Assembly (NCBI GenBank): GCA_937911865.1
Contig: CALDSK010000007.1
Coordinates: 1-39,734 of the forward strand
Direction: 5' to 3'
From: an uncultured Synechococcus sp.
GTDB lineage: Bacteria > Cyanobacteriota > Cyanobacteriia > Phormidesmidales > Phormidesmidaceae
Length of the DNA: 39,734 nt
The translations under genes and the position numbers were made by a program. The first letter of the stretch is position 1. Every line of letters starts with the position of its first letter. The notes beneath the pieces were generated by a model that saw only the letters and a list, made by a program, of their open reading frames with translations, did no database searches and was not told the origin of the DNA. Of the stretch, positions 25,667-33,772 are shown one piece after another.

Positions 25667-25718
25667 CACTTCCCCCGCTACATCCACTTACCCGCTACAT
25701 TCACTTCCCCGCTACATT
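25667..25718 (-). repeat. 17/18-bp tandem repeat carrying the ExbB-like gene's ribosome binding site
   Basis: Three units (25667-25684, 25685-25701, 25702-25718) read CACTTCCCCGCTACATT or close variants on the forward strand. Seen from the gene's strand each unit carries a GGGGAAGTG or GGGTAAGTG purine tract; the last copy provides the Shine-Dalgarno sequence a few bases before the TTG start. Confidence 0.8.
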
Positions 25719-25840
25719 CACTCTATGCACATCTGACAGTGCAGCTGAGGTCTGTACATTACAGCGAGCGCAGTGCAGGTGAAAAGGCCAAGGCGCATAA
25801 CACCAAGAATCTACAGGCCAGAGGTCTACAAACTGACAGC

Positions 25841-26629
25841 TTACATACCGGGAAAATGCTCAATTTCCGCGTAGCCATTAAATAACAGCGCTTTGCCTTT
25901 TACATCTAGCTGGTTCACGCGCAAAGAAACGCCGTCTAGATCAAATCGCTCCAAGTCCACCATCTTATTCAATACACCGATGAAGCCTGGAATCATTGCT
26001 TCAGAAAGCCATTGAATATCTTCTGGAATGCCTTCGGGTTCAAATTCTATGCTCTTAAAAACAACTCGCCGCCGCCTTTCTACGTTTACTTCCGCCGATA
26101 GCTGAATCGGCAGGTCCTCCTTATTTGGCAAATCGGTCTTAGCGGAAATCTTCACTCGCTGGTTTGGCAACAGCTCCATCTTGACGTCTCGGAAAGAAAC
26201 CGGATCGCCGCCGGAAAGACTCGTGGCTTCTTCACTGGTAACATCGCGCAGATGCTTCTCAACCAGGTCGGCTGTAAAGGCTTTATTGATGCCCGATTCG
26301 GTCATGGTGACTGTTGCAATCGCATGGGTTGCCTGCTTCAGGCGAATCTTGCCGCCCATGATGCCCGACATATCCAAAGAAACCGCGTCCGTCTCGAACT
26401 CCATTTCTTCGGCTTCAAACATTTTCTTGATAACCAGGCCCTTGCCCTTCATCTGAAAACTGTCGACCACGCCCTGCAAAATCTTGCTGGCAGGTGAGCA
26501 TCTGACCGAAACGTCTACAGACTCACTCCGGGTAAATAATTGTGCAATAGCTTGACGTGCAACGGAACTCAGCATGTTTTCGCCGAAATCCGTTGAGGAT
26601 GATTGAGAGCCTAGCAGACCGCCTAACAT
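25841..26629 (-). CDS. DUF2993 (LmeA-like) lipid-binding-type protein
   Basis: From ATG 26629 this is a 262-residue protein. The start MLGGLLGSQSSS followed by the SVARQAIAQLFTRSESVDVSVRC stretch matches the beginning of the cyanobacterial DUF2993 family as I know it, so I prefer this Met over the upstream codon at 26719, whose extra 30 residues look non-conserved. The body alternates beta strands (LVIKKMFEAEEMEFETDAVSL; KIRLKQATHAIATVTMTESGI) and ends DVKGKALLFNGYAEIEHFP. Related LmeA in mycobacteria binds phospholipid; the role here is unknown. No signal peptide is evident with this start. Confidence 0.8.
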   Translation of the reverse strand: MLGGLLGSQSSSTDFGENMLSSVARQAIAQLFTRSESVDVSVRCSPASKILQGVVDSFQMKGKGLVIKKMFEAEEMEFETDAVSLDMSGIMGGKIRLKQATHAIATVTMTESGINKAFTADLVEKHLRDVTSEEATSLSGGDPVSFRDVKMELLPNQRVKISAKTDLPNKEDLPIQLSAEVNVERRRRVVFKSIEFEPEGIPEDIQWLSEAMIPGFIGVLNKMVDLERFDLDGVSLRVNQLDVKGKALLFNGYAEIEHFPGM

Positions 26630-27549
26630 GCTTGAGGTGAGTACCTGCTCAGAAAGTTCACTTCTATTTGTAACAAAATATGAACGCGCCTGCCATGAAT
26701 TCTTGAAGCACCCATCCATAGCCTGCGTTCAATTGTTAGCTGGCATCCGTACAAGACGCCTAGAACACCTGTAAAGATGCCTACACAGTCTAGCAGGCTC
26801 ACCAGCCTCATAGTCATCTCACTTGCAAAGTTCGGCCTTTTGACGCCTCGCATTTACTCGAACTGAATCGAAGGCTGCTATCTGTTAGAAACCTTGGGAA
26901 ATCCTTCTATTTCTTGAGAAGAGATTAAAATCTTTCCTGAATGCCCACGGCCCAAAAGTTTAACGGTATCATCGGAAAATAACTAGGGCATTCGGAGATA
27001 ACAATATCTCTTCACTTTCAAACCTTGCGTAAGTATCAGTGCTTAGCTGTTTTGTCATGACAGTGTTAGTCAGTCGTTTTATGTTAGGCAAATCAGCTGA
27101 GAGTTATGTTTACTGCCGATTGTTACTGATGATGAAGGACAGTGATAAGGGGCACTACATTGCAAGTGAGAATAAGGTAAATAGCAGTAGAGAAAACCTT
27201 TCAGGCCAAGCTTAAGCCAGTACGCTGCTTTAAGGTCATACGTACAAAAAGTTCATACGGACAGCGGTAGTTGTAGCGTTCCGTTAAGAATAGTAATCAG
27301 TGCTTTTTATCTCACTCGAATACTGGGTTGAAACTGCTAGCGTGATATGTGAGTAGCTTGTTTCTAAAGCGTCTACTGGTATGAAAAACACATATCAAAC
27401 AAAAGCGCAGAAGGCTATCGCTACCACACTTGTTTAGTTTGACCCTGCCCTCCTTATTAATACTGCTGCTGCTCGCCTGGACATTATCAAAAGCCCACTA
27501 AAAGAGCAGCTTATACATAACAAAAACAAAGATTTCACTTGGGAAAAGT
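26630..27549. other. About 900 bp without a gene, between DUF2993 and labA-like genes
   Basis: This is the longest empty stretch of the window. I see no ORF with family resemblance. It holds consecutive inverted repeats at 26939-27010 (listed separately) and CATACG-type repeats near 27230-27260. It must hold the divergent promoters and may hold a long leader or small RNA; I could match no known RNA family. Confidence 0.5.
26939..27010. other. Two consecutive inverted repeats, possible structured RNA
   Basis: GAATGCCC (26939-26946) and GGGCATTC (26986-26993) form a perfect 8-bp outer stem enclosing 39 nt. Directly after it GAGATA (26995-27000), ACAA, TATCTC (27005-27010) forms a second perfect hairpin. 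The strand and role are undetermined. Confidence 0.4.
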
Positions 27550-28194
27550 ATGTTAAATAGTCATCAGATTTTAGGCCACGATTCAGTTTTCACGCCAGAG
27601 CAAGTACTGGAGAATAGAGGCCGTGTTGCAATTTTTATTGACGGATCTAATCTTTTTTATGCGGCCTTGCAGCTAGGCATCGAAATTGACTACACCAAGC
27701 TACTTGCCAGACTAACGTCCGGATCGCGGCTGTTTCGCTCTTTCTTTTACACTGGCGTGGACCGAGCTAATGAAAAGCAGCAAGGCTTTTTGCTCTGGAT
27801 GCGTCGTAATGGCTACCGAGTGATTGCGAAAGACCTAGTACAGCTCCCTGACGGATCGAAAAAGGCCAATCTCGATGTAGAAATTGCCGTGGATATGATG
27901 GCCCTTGTTGGCTGCTACGACACGGCTGTGTTAGTCAGTGGCGACGGAGATTTGGCATATGCTGTTGATGCTGCTAGCTATAAAGGCGTACGCGTTGAAG
28001 TCGTCAGCCTAAGAGCAATGACCAGCGACAGCTTGATTAATGTATCTGATCGCTACATTGACTTAGACAGCATTAAAGACGATATCCGCAAAACGTCTCG
28101 TGGCAGCAGTAATAGCACCGCTAGCCACAACTACACTTACCGCCCACTTTCTACCCTATCTGTGCTGGACGAGGCTGAACCGGCTCGTCCGTAG
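27550..28194 (+). CDS. NYN domain protein, LabA/DUF88 family
   Basis: This 214-residue PIN-like NYN domain protein has acidic active-site candidates in VAIFIDGSNLFYAAL (D31), KKANLDVEIAVDMM and LVSGDGDLAYAVDAA. In Synechococcus elongatus, LabA is involved in negative feedback on circadian output; many homologues are suspected nucleases. The N-terminal 24 residues and C-terminal Ser/Asn-rich tail (about 185-214) lie outside the domain. A GGGAAAAG tract just before the ATG may serve as a weak ribosome binding site. It stands alone after about 900 bp of non-coding DNA. True orthology to LabA rather than one of its paralogues is not shown. Confidence 0.9.
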   Translation: MLNSHQILGHDSVFTPEQVLENRGRVAIFIDGSNLFYAALQLGIEIDYTKLLARLTSGSRLFRSFFYTGVDRANEKQQGFLLWMRRNGYRVIAKDLVQLPDGSKKANLDVEIAVDMMALVGCYDTAVLVSGDGDLAYAVDAASYKGVRVEVVSLRAMTSDSLINVSDRYIDLDSIKDDIRKTSRGSSNSTASHNYTYRPLSTLSVLDEAEPARP

Positions 28195-28348
28195 GCAACT
28201 TGTTATACACATTTGCCCAGTTCACATCATCGGTTCAGGTTGCCCAATTGAAGAACAAAGCTCTTGACACCGCTTTAATCTTTACAGCGCTTTAAGGAGA
28301 CACGATTATAAGGTATTACACAGTTGAGGATTGGATTGAGAGTCGCTG

Positions 28349-29743
28349 GTGAGTAAGTTGTCTGGCAATAAACGTTGGTATCAGTGGCTATTTGCGATCG
28401 CCGCTATCGGCGTTCTCCTCTTCGGTCTAAGAACATGCTTCTCTAACAATGATTTAGTAGACAGTGAGCCGCAAGAAGAGATTGCCGCAGAGCTTACGCT
28501 GCGCTCCGTCACCTTAGAGCAGCCGGATGAAGATGGAACCTTGCTGTGGAAACTTACTGCTGAATCGGTTAACTACACGCCAGATACACAACGAGCAGAT
28601 GTCGTCTCGTTGGAAGGTGAATTTTTTCAGGATGGAGAGCCTGTATATACCGTAGAGGCCGATCGAGGAGAGGTCTTACAAAACGGCAATACTCTGTTTT
28701 TGAGAGGAAATCTGATAGCCACCGGACGTGAGAACGAGCTTACCTTGGAAGGCGAAAAGCTGAAGTGGCTGCCTAAGCAGGACCTGCTGGTCATGGGGGA
28801 ATTTGAAGATACCGAGTTCGAGCTCCCCGCGATACCCGATGAGACGCCAGTCAGTGAGGAGTCAGCAACTGAGGATTCGACAACGGCCGAAGACAGACCC
28901 AATACGGAAGGGGAGAGCAATACTGAAGATTCTGAGCCGTTTGCCTTTATAGAACCGGCAGGTGAGCAGGCCGATCCAAGCGAATCACGAATAACTGAGT
29001 CCACGCCTCCTGACCTAGAGAATGCACCGGTGACTGGATTTAATCCACAAATTAAAACGGTGTCTAGGCTGATTAAGGTAAACAATAAGGAAAACCGAGT
29101 CGAACTTACGGGTGGTGTATTGGCCGAAAGCAAAGAAGCGCCTTGGCTGCTCTTTGAGTCTGACGAGCTGCTTTGGTTTACAGAGCGAGAAATTATTGAG
29201 GCTAATCAGCCGCTCAAGGTTGAGCAGTTTGAAAGCGAGGCCTATGAGGTCGTGAGCGATCGCTTAGTCGGCAAGAAGGGGCAGGTAGAACTGGCTGAGA
29301 ATATAGTGACGCTGAGCGAGGGTGTGCAGCTAGATTCACTGACTGAATCACTGACTGTTAATGGTGAGCAGGCCGTTTGGGACGTAGACGCTGAAACGGT
29401 GGCCATGGATCAGCCCGTCGATATCAAGCAACCAGAGCGACAGATAACAGCAGCAGCCAACCAGGCTAGCTTAGATTTAGCAGAGCAAATTATTTACTTA
29501 ACCGGCGATGTGCGTGCTGTGAGTGCTAAAAACGATGCTCGGCTCAATGCTGATAGCGTCGTTTGGGAAACGACCACTCAGCAGGTTGAGGCGGAAGGAA
29601 ATGTGCGCTATCAACAGGCAGATGACCCAGATATTTCGATTGCGGGCCCTAGAGCCATCGGCAATATAGAGGCGGGCACGCTGGCGATTGAAGGGGGCAG
29701 CGAAGGAGATGTTGTGACAGAAATCGTACCAGAAGAGTTTTAG
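28349..29743 (+). CDS. lptC: LptC-like lipopolysaccharide transport protein, enlarged
   Basis: This 464-residue protein has one N-terminal membrane anchor (about 10-28) and a periplasmic LptC beta-jellyroll (about 45-150; LTLRSVTLEQPDEDGTLLWKL then ADRGEVLQNGNTLFLRGNL). An acidic Glu/Thr/Ser linker (150-225) follows, then a second long beta-rich part (about 230-460) of repeats like ENRVELTGGVLAESKEAP and EQIIYLTGDVRAVSAKNDARL that resembles LptA/OstA. E. coli LptC has about 190 residues, so here LptC- and LptA-like parts seem joined in one chain. It would pass lipopolysaccharide from LptBFG toward LptD. The start is GTG 28349. No other lpt gene is adjacent. Confidence 0.85.
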   Translation: MSKLSGNKRWYQWLFAIAAIGVLLFGLRTCFSNNDLVDSEPQEEIAAELTLRSVTLEQPDEDGTLLWKLTAESVNYTPDTQRADVVSLEGEFFQDGEPVYTVEADRGEVLQNGNTLFLRGNLIATGRENELTLEGEKLKWLPKQDLLVMGEFEDTEFELPAIPDETPVSEESATEDSTTAEDRPNTEGESNTEDSEPFAFIEPAGEQADPSESRITESTPPDLENAPVTGFNPQIKTVSRLIKVNNKENRVELTGGVLAESKEAPWLLFESDELLWFTEREIIEANQPLKVEQFESEAYEVVSDRLVGKKGQVELAENIVTLSEGVQLDSLTESLTVNGEQAVWDVDAETVAMDQPVDIKQPERQITAAANQASLDLAEQIIYLTGDVRAVSAKNDARLNADSVVWETTTQQVEAEGNVRYQQADDPDISIAGPRAIGNIEAGTLAIEGGSEGDVVTEIVPEEF

Positions 29744-29784
29744 CCATCTCTGCCGCTGGGTTTATCCACTAACCCGATATAGAA

Positions 29785-31164
29785 CTAATTCAACATAGAA
29801 AAGTTTCGAGCGGGGTCACCAAACTGATAGGGCGACTGGCCAATAATGACTGTCGTCTTCAGCTCAGGCGGAATATTTGATGAGGGGCCCCACTGCCGCT
29901 CTAGCGCAGAGATGATTTGATCCTGACGCGATCGCAATCTATCGAGCCCAGACCCATAGTTAATCAAAGAGAACCACACCAGTCCTTTTTGTTCTGTGGG
30001 TAATACGCCAGCTAACGCACTGACGACCGCAAGGCTGCCTGTCTTTACCACGGAGTTAGCGGGCAGCCCTCTATCAGTGATAGTGCCGCCGTCAGCACCG
30101 GTCACCGGAAAGATATCGGAAATGGTGTAGCTGTGCGATCTCAAGATGTCTTGAACTTCTTGCAGCATAATCACAGCCGCCCTAGGTGATATCTGATTAG
30201 CTTCGCCCAGGCCAGAGCCGTTGGTTAGCCTCAACTCTCCAGGCGTTACCCCCGAAGCCGTCTCGACTTTTGACACCAAAGCCGCTGGCCCACCAACGGA
30301 ATTGGCTATTTGTTCTGCCATCGGATTGTTGCTGTAGATGTTCATAGCCTTTAGAATCGCCACCAGCGGCAAAGAGTCGTGGCGAAGTAGCCAGCCGCTT
30401 ATGCGATTTTTTCGGCTGCCAGCTTCACGCCTAACCCCCCCGTCAATTTTTATGCGGGGTGCCAGAGTACCAGACGGAAGATTTTGGTAGGCCACCTCTA
30501 CCTCGTAAGTCCACTCATCGGCATTCAATGCTTGCTTGAGCAATGCGCCCGACTTACCAAGGTCGGTCTCAAAGTTCATATTGAACCCGTTTGTGACAAT
30601 CAAGTTGCCTGTGACCCGGCGAACGCCTATCTGCTGAAGCTTATTTCCTAAGGCGATCGCTTCTTCCCAGACAAACAGCGGATCGCTACTCCCTTCAACA
30701 ATCAGATCGCCATCAACCACGCCACTACTCGCGTCAAAATTGCCCTGCCAGCCGACCAACGTTTCGAACCGATGATTGGGCTCCCAGGTCGCCAGTGCAG
30801 CCAGCGTCGTAGCAATCTTGGTCAGCGAAGCAGCTGGGATAGGCACCGTTCCTTGGTTATCGGCCACTGGGTATTGACCGACCGAAACCCAAACGCCTTG
30901 CCTACTCGCCTCATAGCCAGCGGAAGAAAGCCCTGAAACGTAGCTGGAAACAATATTTTTTGCCGCAGGATCGTTAGCGATCGCTTCACTCACCCAAGCT
31001 GACTCCCACTGAGGCCGAATATCCACCGCACTCAGATTTAAAGGCGCAACTCGTGGCGCACTATTCAACCGAGAACATGCCGTTAACAAAAGGCCAAAAC
31101 TACTGGCTACCGCCACCCATCCAACCAGCTGCAATCGCACAACCCCGTTCTTCAACCAGCCCAT
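29785..31164 (-). CDS. dacB: D-alanyl-D-alanine carboxypeptidase/endopeptidase, PBP4 (DacB, S13) family lipoprotein
   Basis: From ATG 31164 this is a 459-residue penicillin-binding protein with the active-site motifs SLTK (S113, K116), SNN (278-280) and KTG (374-376). It trims or cuts peptidoglycan cross-links in the periplasm. The N-terminus has a hydrophobic stretch ending LLTAC (Cys30), a good lipobox, so it is probably lipid anchored; this is unlike E. coli DacB, which is soluble or weakly attached. A GTG at 31194 extends the frame by 10 codons, but AGGAA upstream favours the ATG. The gene diverges from the CCB-type gene and converges with lptC. Confidence 0.92.
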   Translation of the reverse strand: MGWLKNGVVRLQLVGWVAVASSFGLLLTACSRLNSAPRVAPLNLSAVDIRPQWESAWVSEAIANDPAAKNIVSSYVSGLSSAGYEASRQGVWVSVGQYPVADNQGTVPIPAASLTKIATTLAALATWEPNHRFETLVGWQGNFDASSGVVDGDLIVEGSSDPLFVWEEAIALGNKLQQIGVRRVTGNLIVTNGFNMNFETDLGKSGALLKQALNADEWTYEVEVAYQNLPSGTLAPRIKIDGGVRREAGSRKNRISGWLLRHDSLPLVAILKAMNIYSNNPMAEQIANSVGGPAALVSKVETASGVTPGELRLTNGSGLGEANQISPRAAVIMLQEVQDILRSHSYTISDIFPVTGADGGTITDRGLPANSVVKTGSLAVVSALAGVLPTEQKGLVWFSLINYGSGLDRLRSRQDQIISALERQWGPSSNIPPELKTTVIIGQSPYQFGDPARNFSMLN

Positions 31165-31317
31165 CCAGAAAATCGATTCCTGCCAAAGATACACTATAGA
31201 TAAGGCCTTTGTGTGGTTAGATTCTCCGAATCAATTGTCTTTAAGTGTAGACATTCTAAACAGCAGAAGTTTTCTGCTAACGTCCTTTTCTCGCCTTCTG
31301 TTTTTGTTTTTTTTGCT

Positions 31318-31977
31318 ATGGCAAGACCCGATCAAGACCAGGTACTGCGCCGTCTACCCATTGTAGTGGGGGCAATCGGCGGTACGCTGCTGTTTGTAAA
31401 CCGACTCACAACCCCACAGCTGAGTGGTTCACAGTCAAGAGCAGATGCGTTGGGCGTCATTTTAAGCGCTGTTTTAATTCTCACCGGACTGCTATGGCAG
31501 CGGATTCAGCCTAAAACACCAGACTCCGTAGTCTTAGAAGGCAAAGAAGGCTTCGAGCTAGAGGAAACCCTGCCACAGACTGTAAAAACAGAGCTAGCCT
31601 GGTCTTCTCACCTGCTGCTAACCAATACCGTCACCCGTAGCGTGCTGGTGTATTACGACGGCAAAGTGTTGTTAAGGCGCGGCGTGCTAGGGCCGAAAGC
31701 AATACTGACACCAGGCACCATCGTTCAAAGAGTGCTTGATAAGCAAAAACCTATCTACCTAGTAAATTTGGCGCTGTATCCTGGTCGAGTCGAGTTCGAT
31801 TACCTGCCGAAAAATACCCAGGGGCTGATTGTGCAGCCCCTGGGTAACAATGGTGTTTTAATTTTGGGAGCAAACGCGCCGCGTAGCTATACCAAGCAAG
31901 ACGAGGTCTGGATAGCAGGTATTGCCGATAAGCTAGCAGATACGCTGACTCAACAGGAGCGACTCAACAGCGGTTAG
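31318..31977 (+). CDS. Cytochrome b6f cofactor (heme ci) assembly protein, CCB2/CCB4 family
   Basis: This 219-residue protein from ATG 31318 has two close N-terminal membrane helices (about 13-31 and 43-60), then a soluble domain (about 75-210) with SHLLLTNTVTRSVLVYYDGKVLLRRGVLG and GLIVQPLGNNGVLILGAN. This layout is that of the CCB2/CCB4 proteins, which help attach heme ci to cytochrome b6 of the b6f complex in chloroplasts and cyanobacteria. The frame is open back to 31213, but the extra residues are Phe/Ser-rich and look untranslated. Inside the gene a perfect 13-bp inverted repeat occurs at 31815-31846. Confidence 0.85.
   Translation: MARPDQDQVLRRLPIVVGAIGGTLLFVNRLTTPQLSGSQSRADALGVILSAVLILTGLLWQRIQPKTPDSVVLEGKEGFELEETLPQTVKTELAWSSHLLLTNTVTRSVLVYYDGKVLLRRGVLGPKAILTPGTIVQRVLDKQKPIYLVNLALYPGRVEFDYLPKNTQGLIVQPLGNNGVLILGANAPRSYTKQDEVWIAGIADKLADTLTQQERLNSG
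31815..31846 (+). repeat. Perfect 13-bp inverted repeat inside the CCB-type gene
   Basis: TACCCAGGGGCTG (31815-31827) and CAGCCCCTGGGTA (31834-31846) are exact reverse complements around the 6-nt loop ATTGTG. The stem is GC-rich and would be very stable in mRNA. It encodes residues NTQGLIVQPLG in the soluble domain. Confidence 0.9.
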
Positions 31978-31995
31978 AAGAGCCGGATGGGTCGC

Positions 31996-32532
31996 TTATT
32001 CTGCGGCGTCATCCAAAATACGAACAGCGACTGTCGAAACTCTAAAGTTGTATCTGGCACCGTCTATTTCAATAGGCGTGCCAACTTTCACGGGAACCCC
32101 TAAAACGGGTACACCATTAACAATTTGGGCATTGCCACCCAGGGTAAGTAGCATGTCGACGGTGTAGCCGAGTTCGGGGCGAGGATCTGGGTAAGACTTA
32201 ACGGTCCCATCCGGCTGAGGGACCGCAACGCTACGAGGTAGGGACTCTACTTTTTTGACGTCAACTGGGTCGCTGTAGGGTTGGTTGCGCACAACGATTT
32301 TGATTTGACCGGGCTCAGCCAACTGAGCCAAGAAATCTTCGGGATTCAAAACCGTGAGACCTCTGGCCATTACGTCCACTTCTACCGGCTGACCACCCGT
32401 CTGGGCAACAGAGCCCCCCGCACCAGGATAGAAAAAGATACCAATCACGACCATCAAAATAGTGAGCGCAGCGCCCAAGTCCAGTAAACTCAGCTTGCCA
32501 AAGAGCCGACCTTTAGAATCTAGAATTGCCAT
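31996..32532 (-). CDS. DUF4330 membrane-anchored protein
   Basis: This 178-residue protein has a short cytosolic start (MAILDSKGRLFGKLSLLD), one membrane helix (about 19-36) and a beta-rich exported domain with VEVDVMARGLTVLNPEDFL and the ending GTPIEIDGARYNFRVSTVAVRIL. The pattern matches DUF4330, present in cyanobacteria and firmicutes and of unknown function. TAAGGTGA just upstream of the ATG supports the start. It converges with the CCB-type gene 18 nt away; no partner gene is apparent. Confidence 0.85.
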   Translation of the reverse strand: MAILDSKGRLFGKLSLLDLGAALTILMVVIGIFFYPGAGGSVAQTGGQPVEVDVMARGLTVLNPEDFLAQLAEPGQIKIVVRNQPYSDPVDVKKVESLPRSVAVPQPDGTVKSYPDPRPELGYTVDMLLTLGGNAQIVNGVPVLGVPVKVGTPIEIDGARYNFRVSTVAVRILDDAAE

Positions 32533-32891
32533 TGCGTCACCTTAACTAAGTACCTGAGTCGCCCTGAAGAGACTCATAGCCTCTCAATAGACCACAGTAT
32601 TTAACCACACTTTTCCCTCAGCGTCGTAGGTGCAGCTATTTCGGGAATCAGTATCCAGATAGATGTGTATAAAGGCACATCGGATATAACTTTTGTTTTA
32701 ATCCGGACGTATGCTGAGGAGCTTCGATTTTCAAAGTGTCACAATTTAGACACTGAGCGCTTAGCTCAATCGCTAGCGTCTATGCAGGCGATTGCAACTT
32801 CGTATAAGAGCAATTTAAAAGCAACTTATGCAGGGGCAATCCGCCGACAAATTCCTTGCGATCTGTTACTCCACACAACTGCTACTGACCT
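32533..32891. other. 359-bp divergent spacer
   Basis: It lies between the DUF4330 gene and the M48 peptidase gene. A 76-codon ORF from GTG 32665 ends by ATGA overlap with the peptidase start, but it lacks a ribosome binding site and resembles no known protein, so I treat the stretch as non-coding leader and promoter DNA. Confidence 0.5.
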
Positions 32892-33740
32892 ATGACTAAT
32901 TTGCTGAATTTTAAGGGTAGGGTCTACCGTCGGGTAGCTTACGCCATAGCTGCTTTAGCTTTGGTAGTCGGCATTAACGTGGCTACCGCACAGCCGTCTC
33001 AGGCTGGATGGTTAGATCTCTTAATTAATGGTGTGAGAGTGTATCAGCTCTCTAATATGTCGGATTCTCAGGAAGTAGATTTAGGTGGCGGTATCAATCG
33101 GCAGCTCATAGAAAGCGGCCAGATTAGGATTCACGAAAATAGTAGTCTCAATGCTTATGTAGACGACATCGGTCAAACGCTGGCAGATGTAAGTGATCGC
33201 CCCGATATCCCTTACACGTTCCAGATTGTTGAAGATGACGCGGTCAATGCATTTGCAACCATGGGTGGCTACGTATATGTCACAACTGGGTTAATGGCCG
33301 CTGCGGATAACGAAGCGGAACTCGCTGGGGTCATCGGCCACGAGATTGGTCACATCGCCGGGCGTCATGCGGTACAGCAAATGCGCCAGGCAGCAATCAC
33401 ACAGGGTATTACTGGCGCATTGGGTGTAAACCGAGACCGTTTGGTTAATATCGGAACACAGATTGCACTTCAGCTTCCTGCTAGCCGCAGCGATGAATAT
33501 GAGGCCGATCGCCACGGCTTTCACAGCATGGGCCGTGCTGGCTACGACCAAACTGGCATGGTCAGCTTTATGCAAAAGCTGGTTCGTGAGGGATCGCCCC
33601 CGGAGTTTTTGAGCACACACCCCGATGCGCGTAACCGCGTCAATTCGCTACAAGAATTAGATACAGAAAATGCGATTCCTGATGCGACATTAGGGACTAA
33701 CGCAGCCGCATATGACAGCCAAATTAGCTCGCTTCGGTAG
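32892..33740 (+). CDS. Exported M48 family zinc metallopeptidase
   Basis: This 282-residue protease has a signal peptide (basic start, hydrophobic 15-33, possible cleavage after SQA near 38) and an M48 catalytic domain. HEIGH (H150, E151, H154) is the zinc motif and the third ligand is probably Glu202 in SRSDEYEADRHG. The STHPDARNRVNSL segment near the C-terminus is typical of the BepA/LoiP-like M48 group, which acts on envelope proteins in the periplasm. There are no TPR repeats after the catalytic domain, so it is shorter than BepA. The gene is monocistronic. Confidence 0.92.
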   Translation: MTNLLNFKGRVYRRVAYAIAALALVVGINVATAQPSQAGWLDLLINGVRVYQLSNMSDSQEVDLGGGINRQLIESGQIRIHENSSLNAYVDDIGQTLADVSDRPDIPYTFQIVEDDAVNAFATMGGYVYVTTGLMAAADNEAELAGVIGHEIGHIAGRHAVQQMRQAAITQGITGALGVNRDRLVNIGTQIALQLPASRSDEYEADRHGFHSMGRAGYDQTGMVSFMQKLVREGSPPEFLSTHPDARNRVNSLQELDTENAIPDATLGTNAAAYDSQISSLR

Positions 33741-33772
33741 TCGCATCCGCTAGTAGCGAAAGATTCTAGTAG

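Noticed and set aside
26630..26719. N-terminal 30-residue extension of the DUF2993 protein
   Set aside because: Family members as I know them start at the MLGG/MFGG-like Met, and the extension is unlike them.
31213..31317. N-terminal 35-residue extension of the CCB-type protein
   Set aside because: The extra residues are Phe/Ser/Lys-rich and do not match the family start; MARPDQDQ at 31318 fits better.
32665..32895. 76-codon ORF ending in an ATGA overlap with the M48 peptidase start
   Set aside because: It has no ribosome binding site, no recognisable family and no signal or domain features. The ATGA overlap alone is weak evidence.
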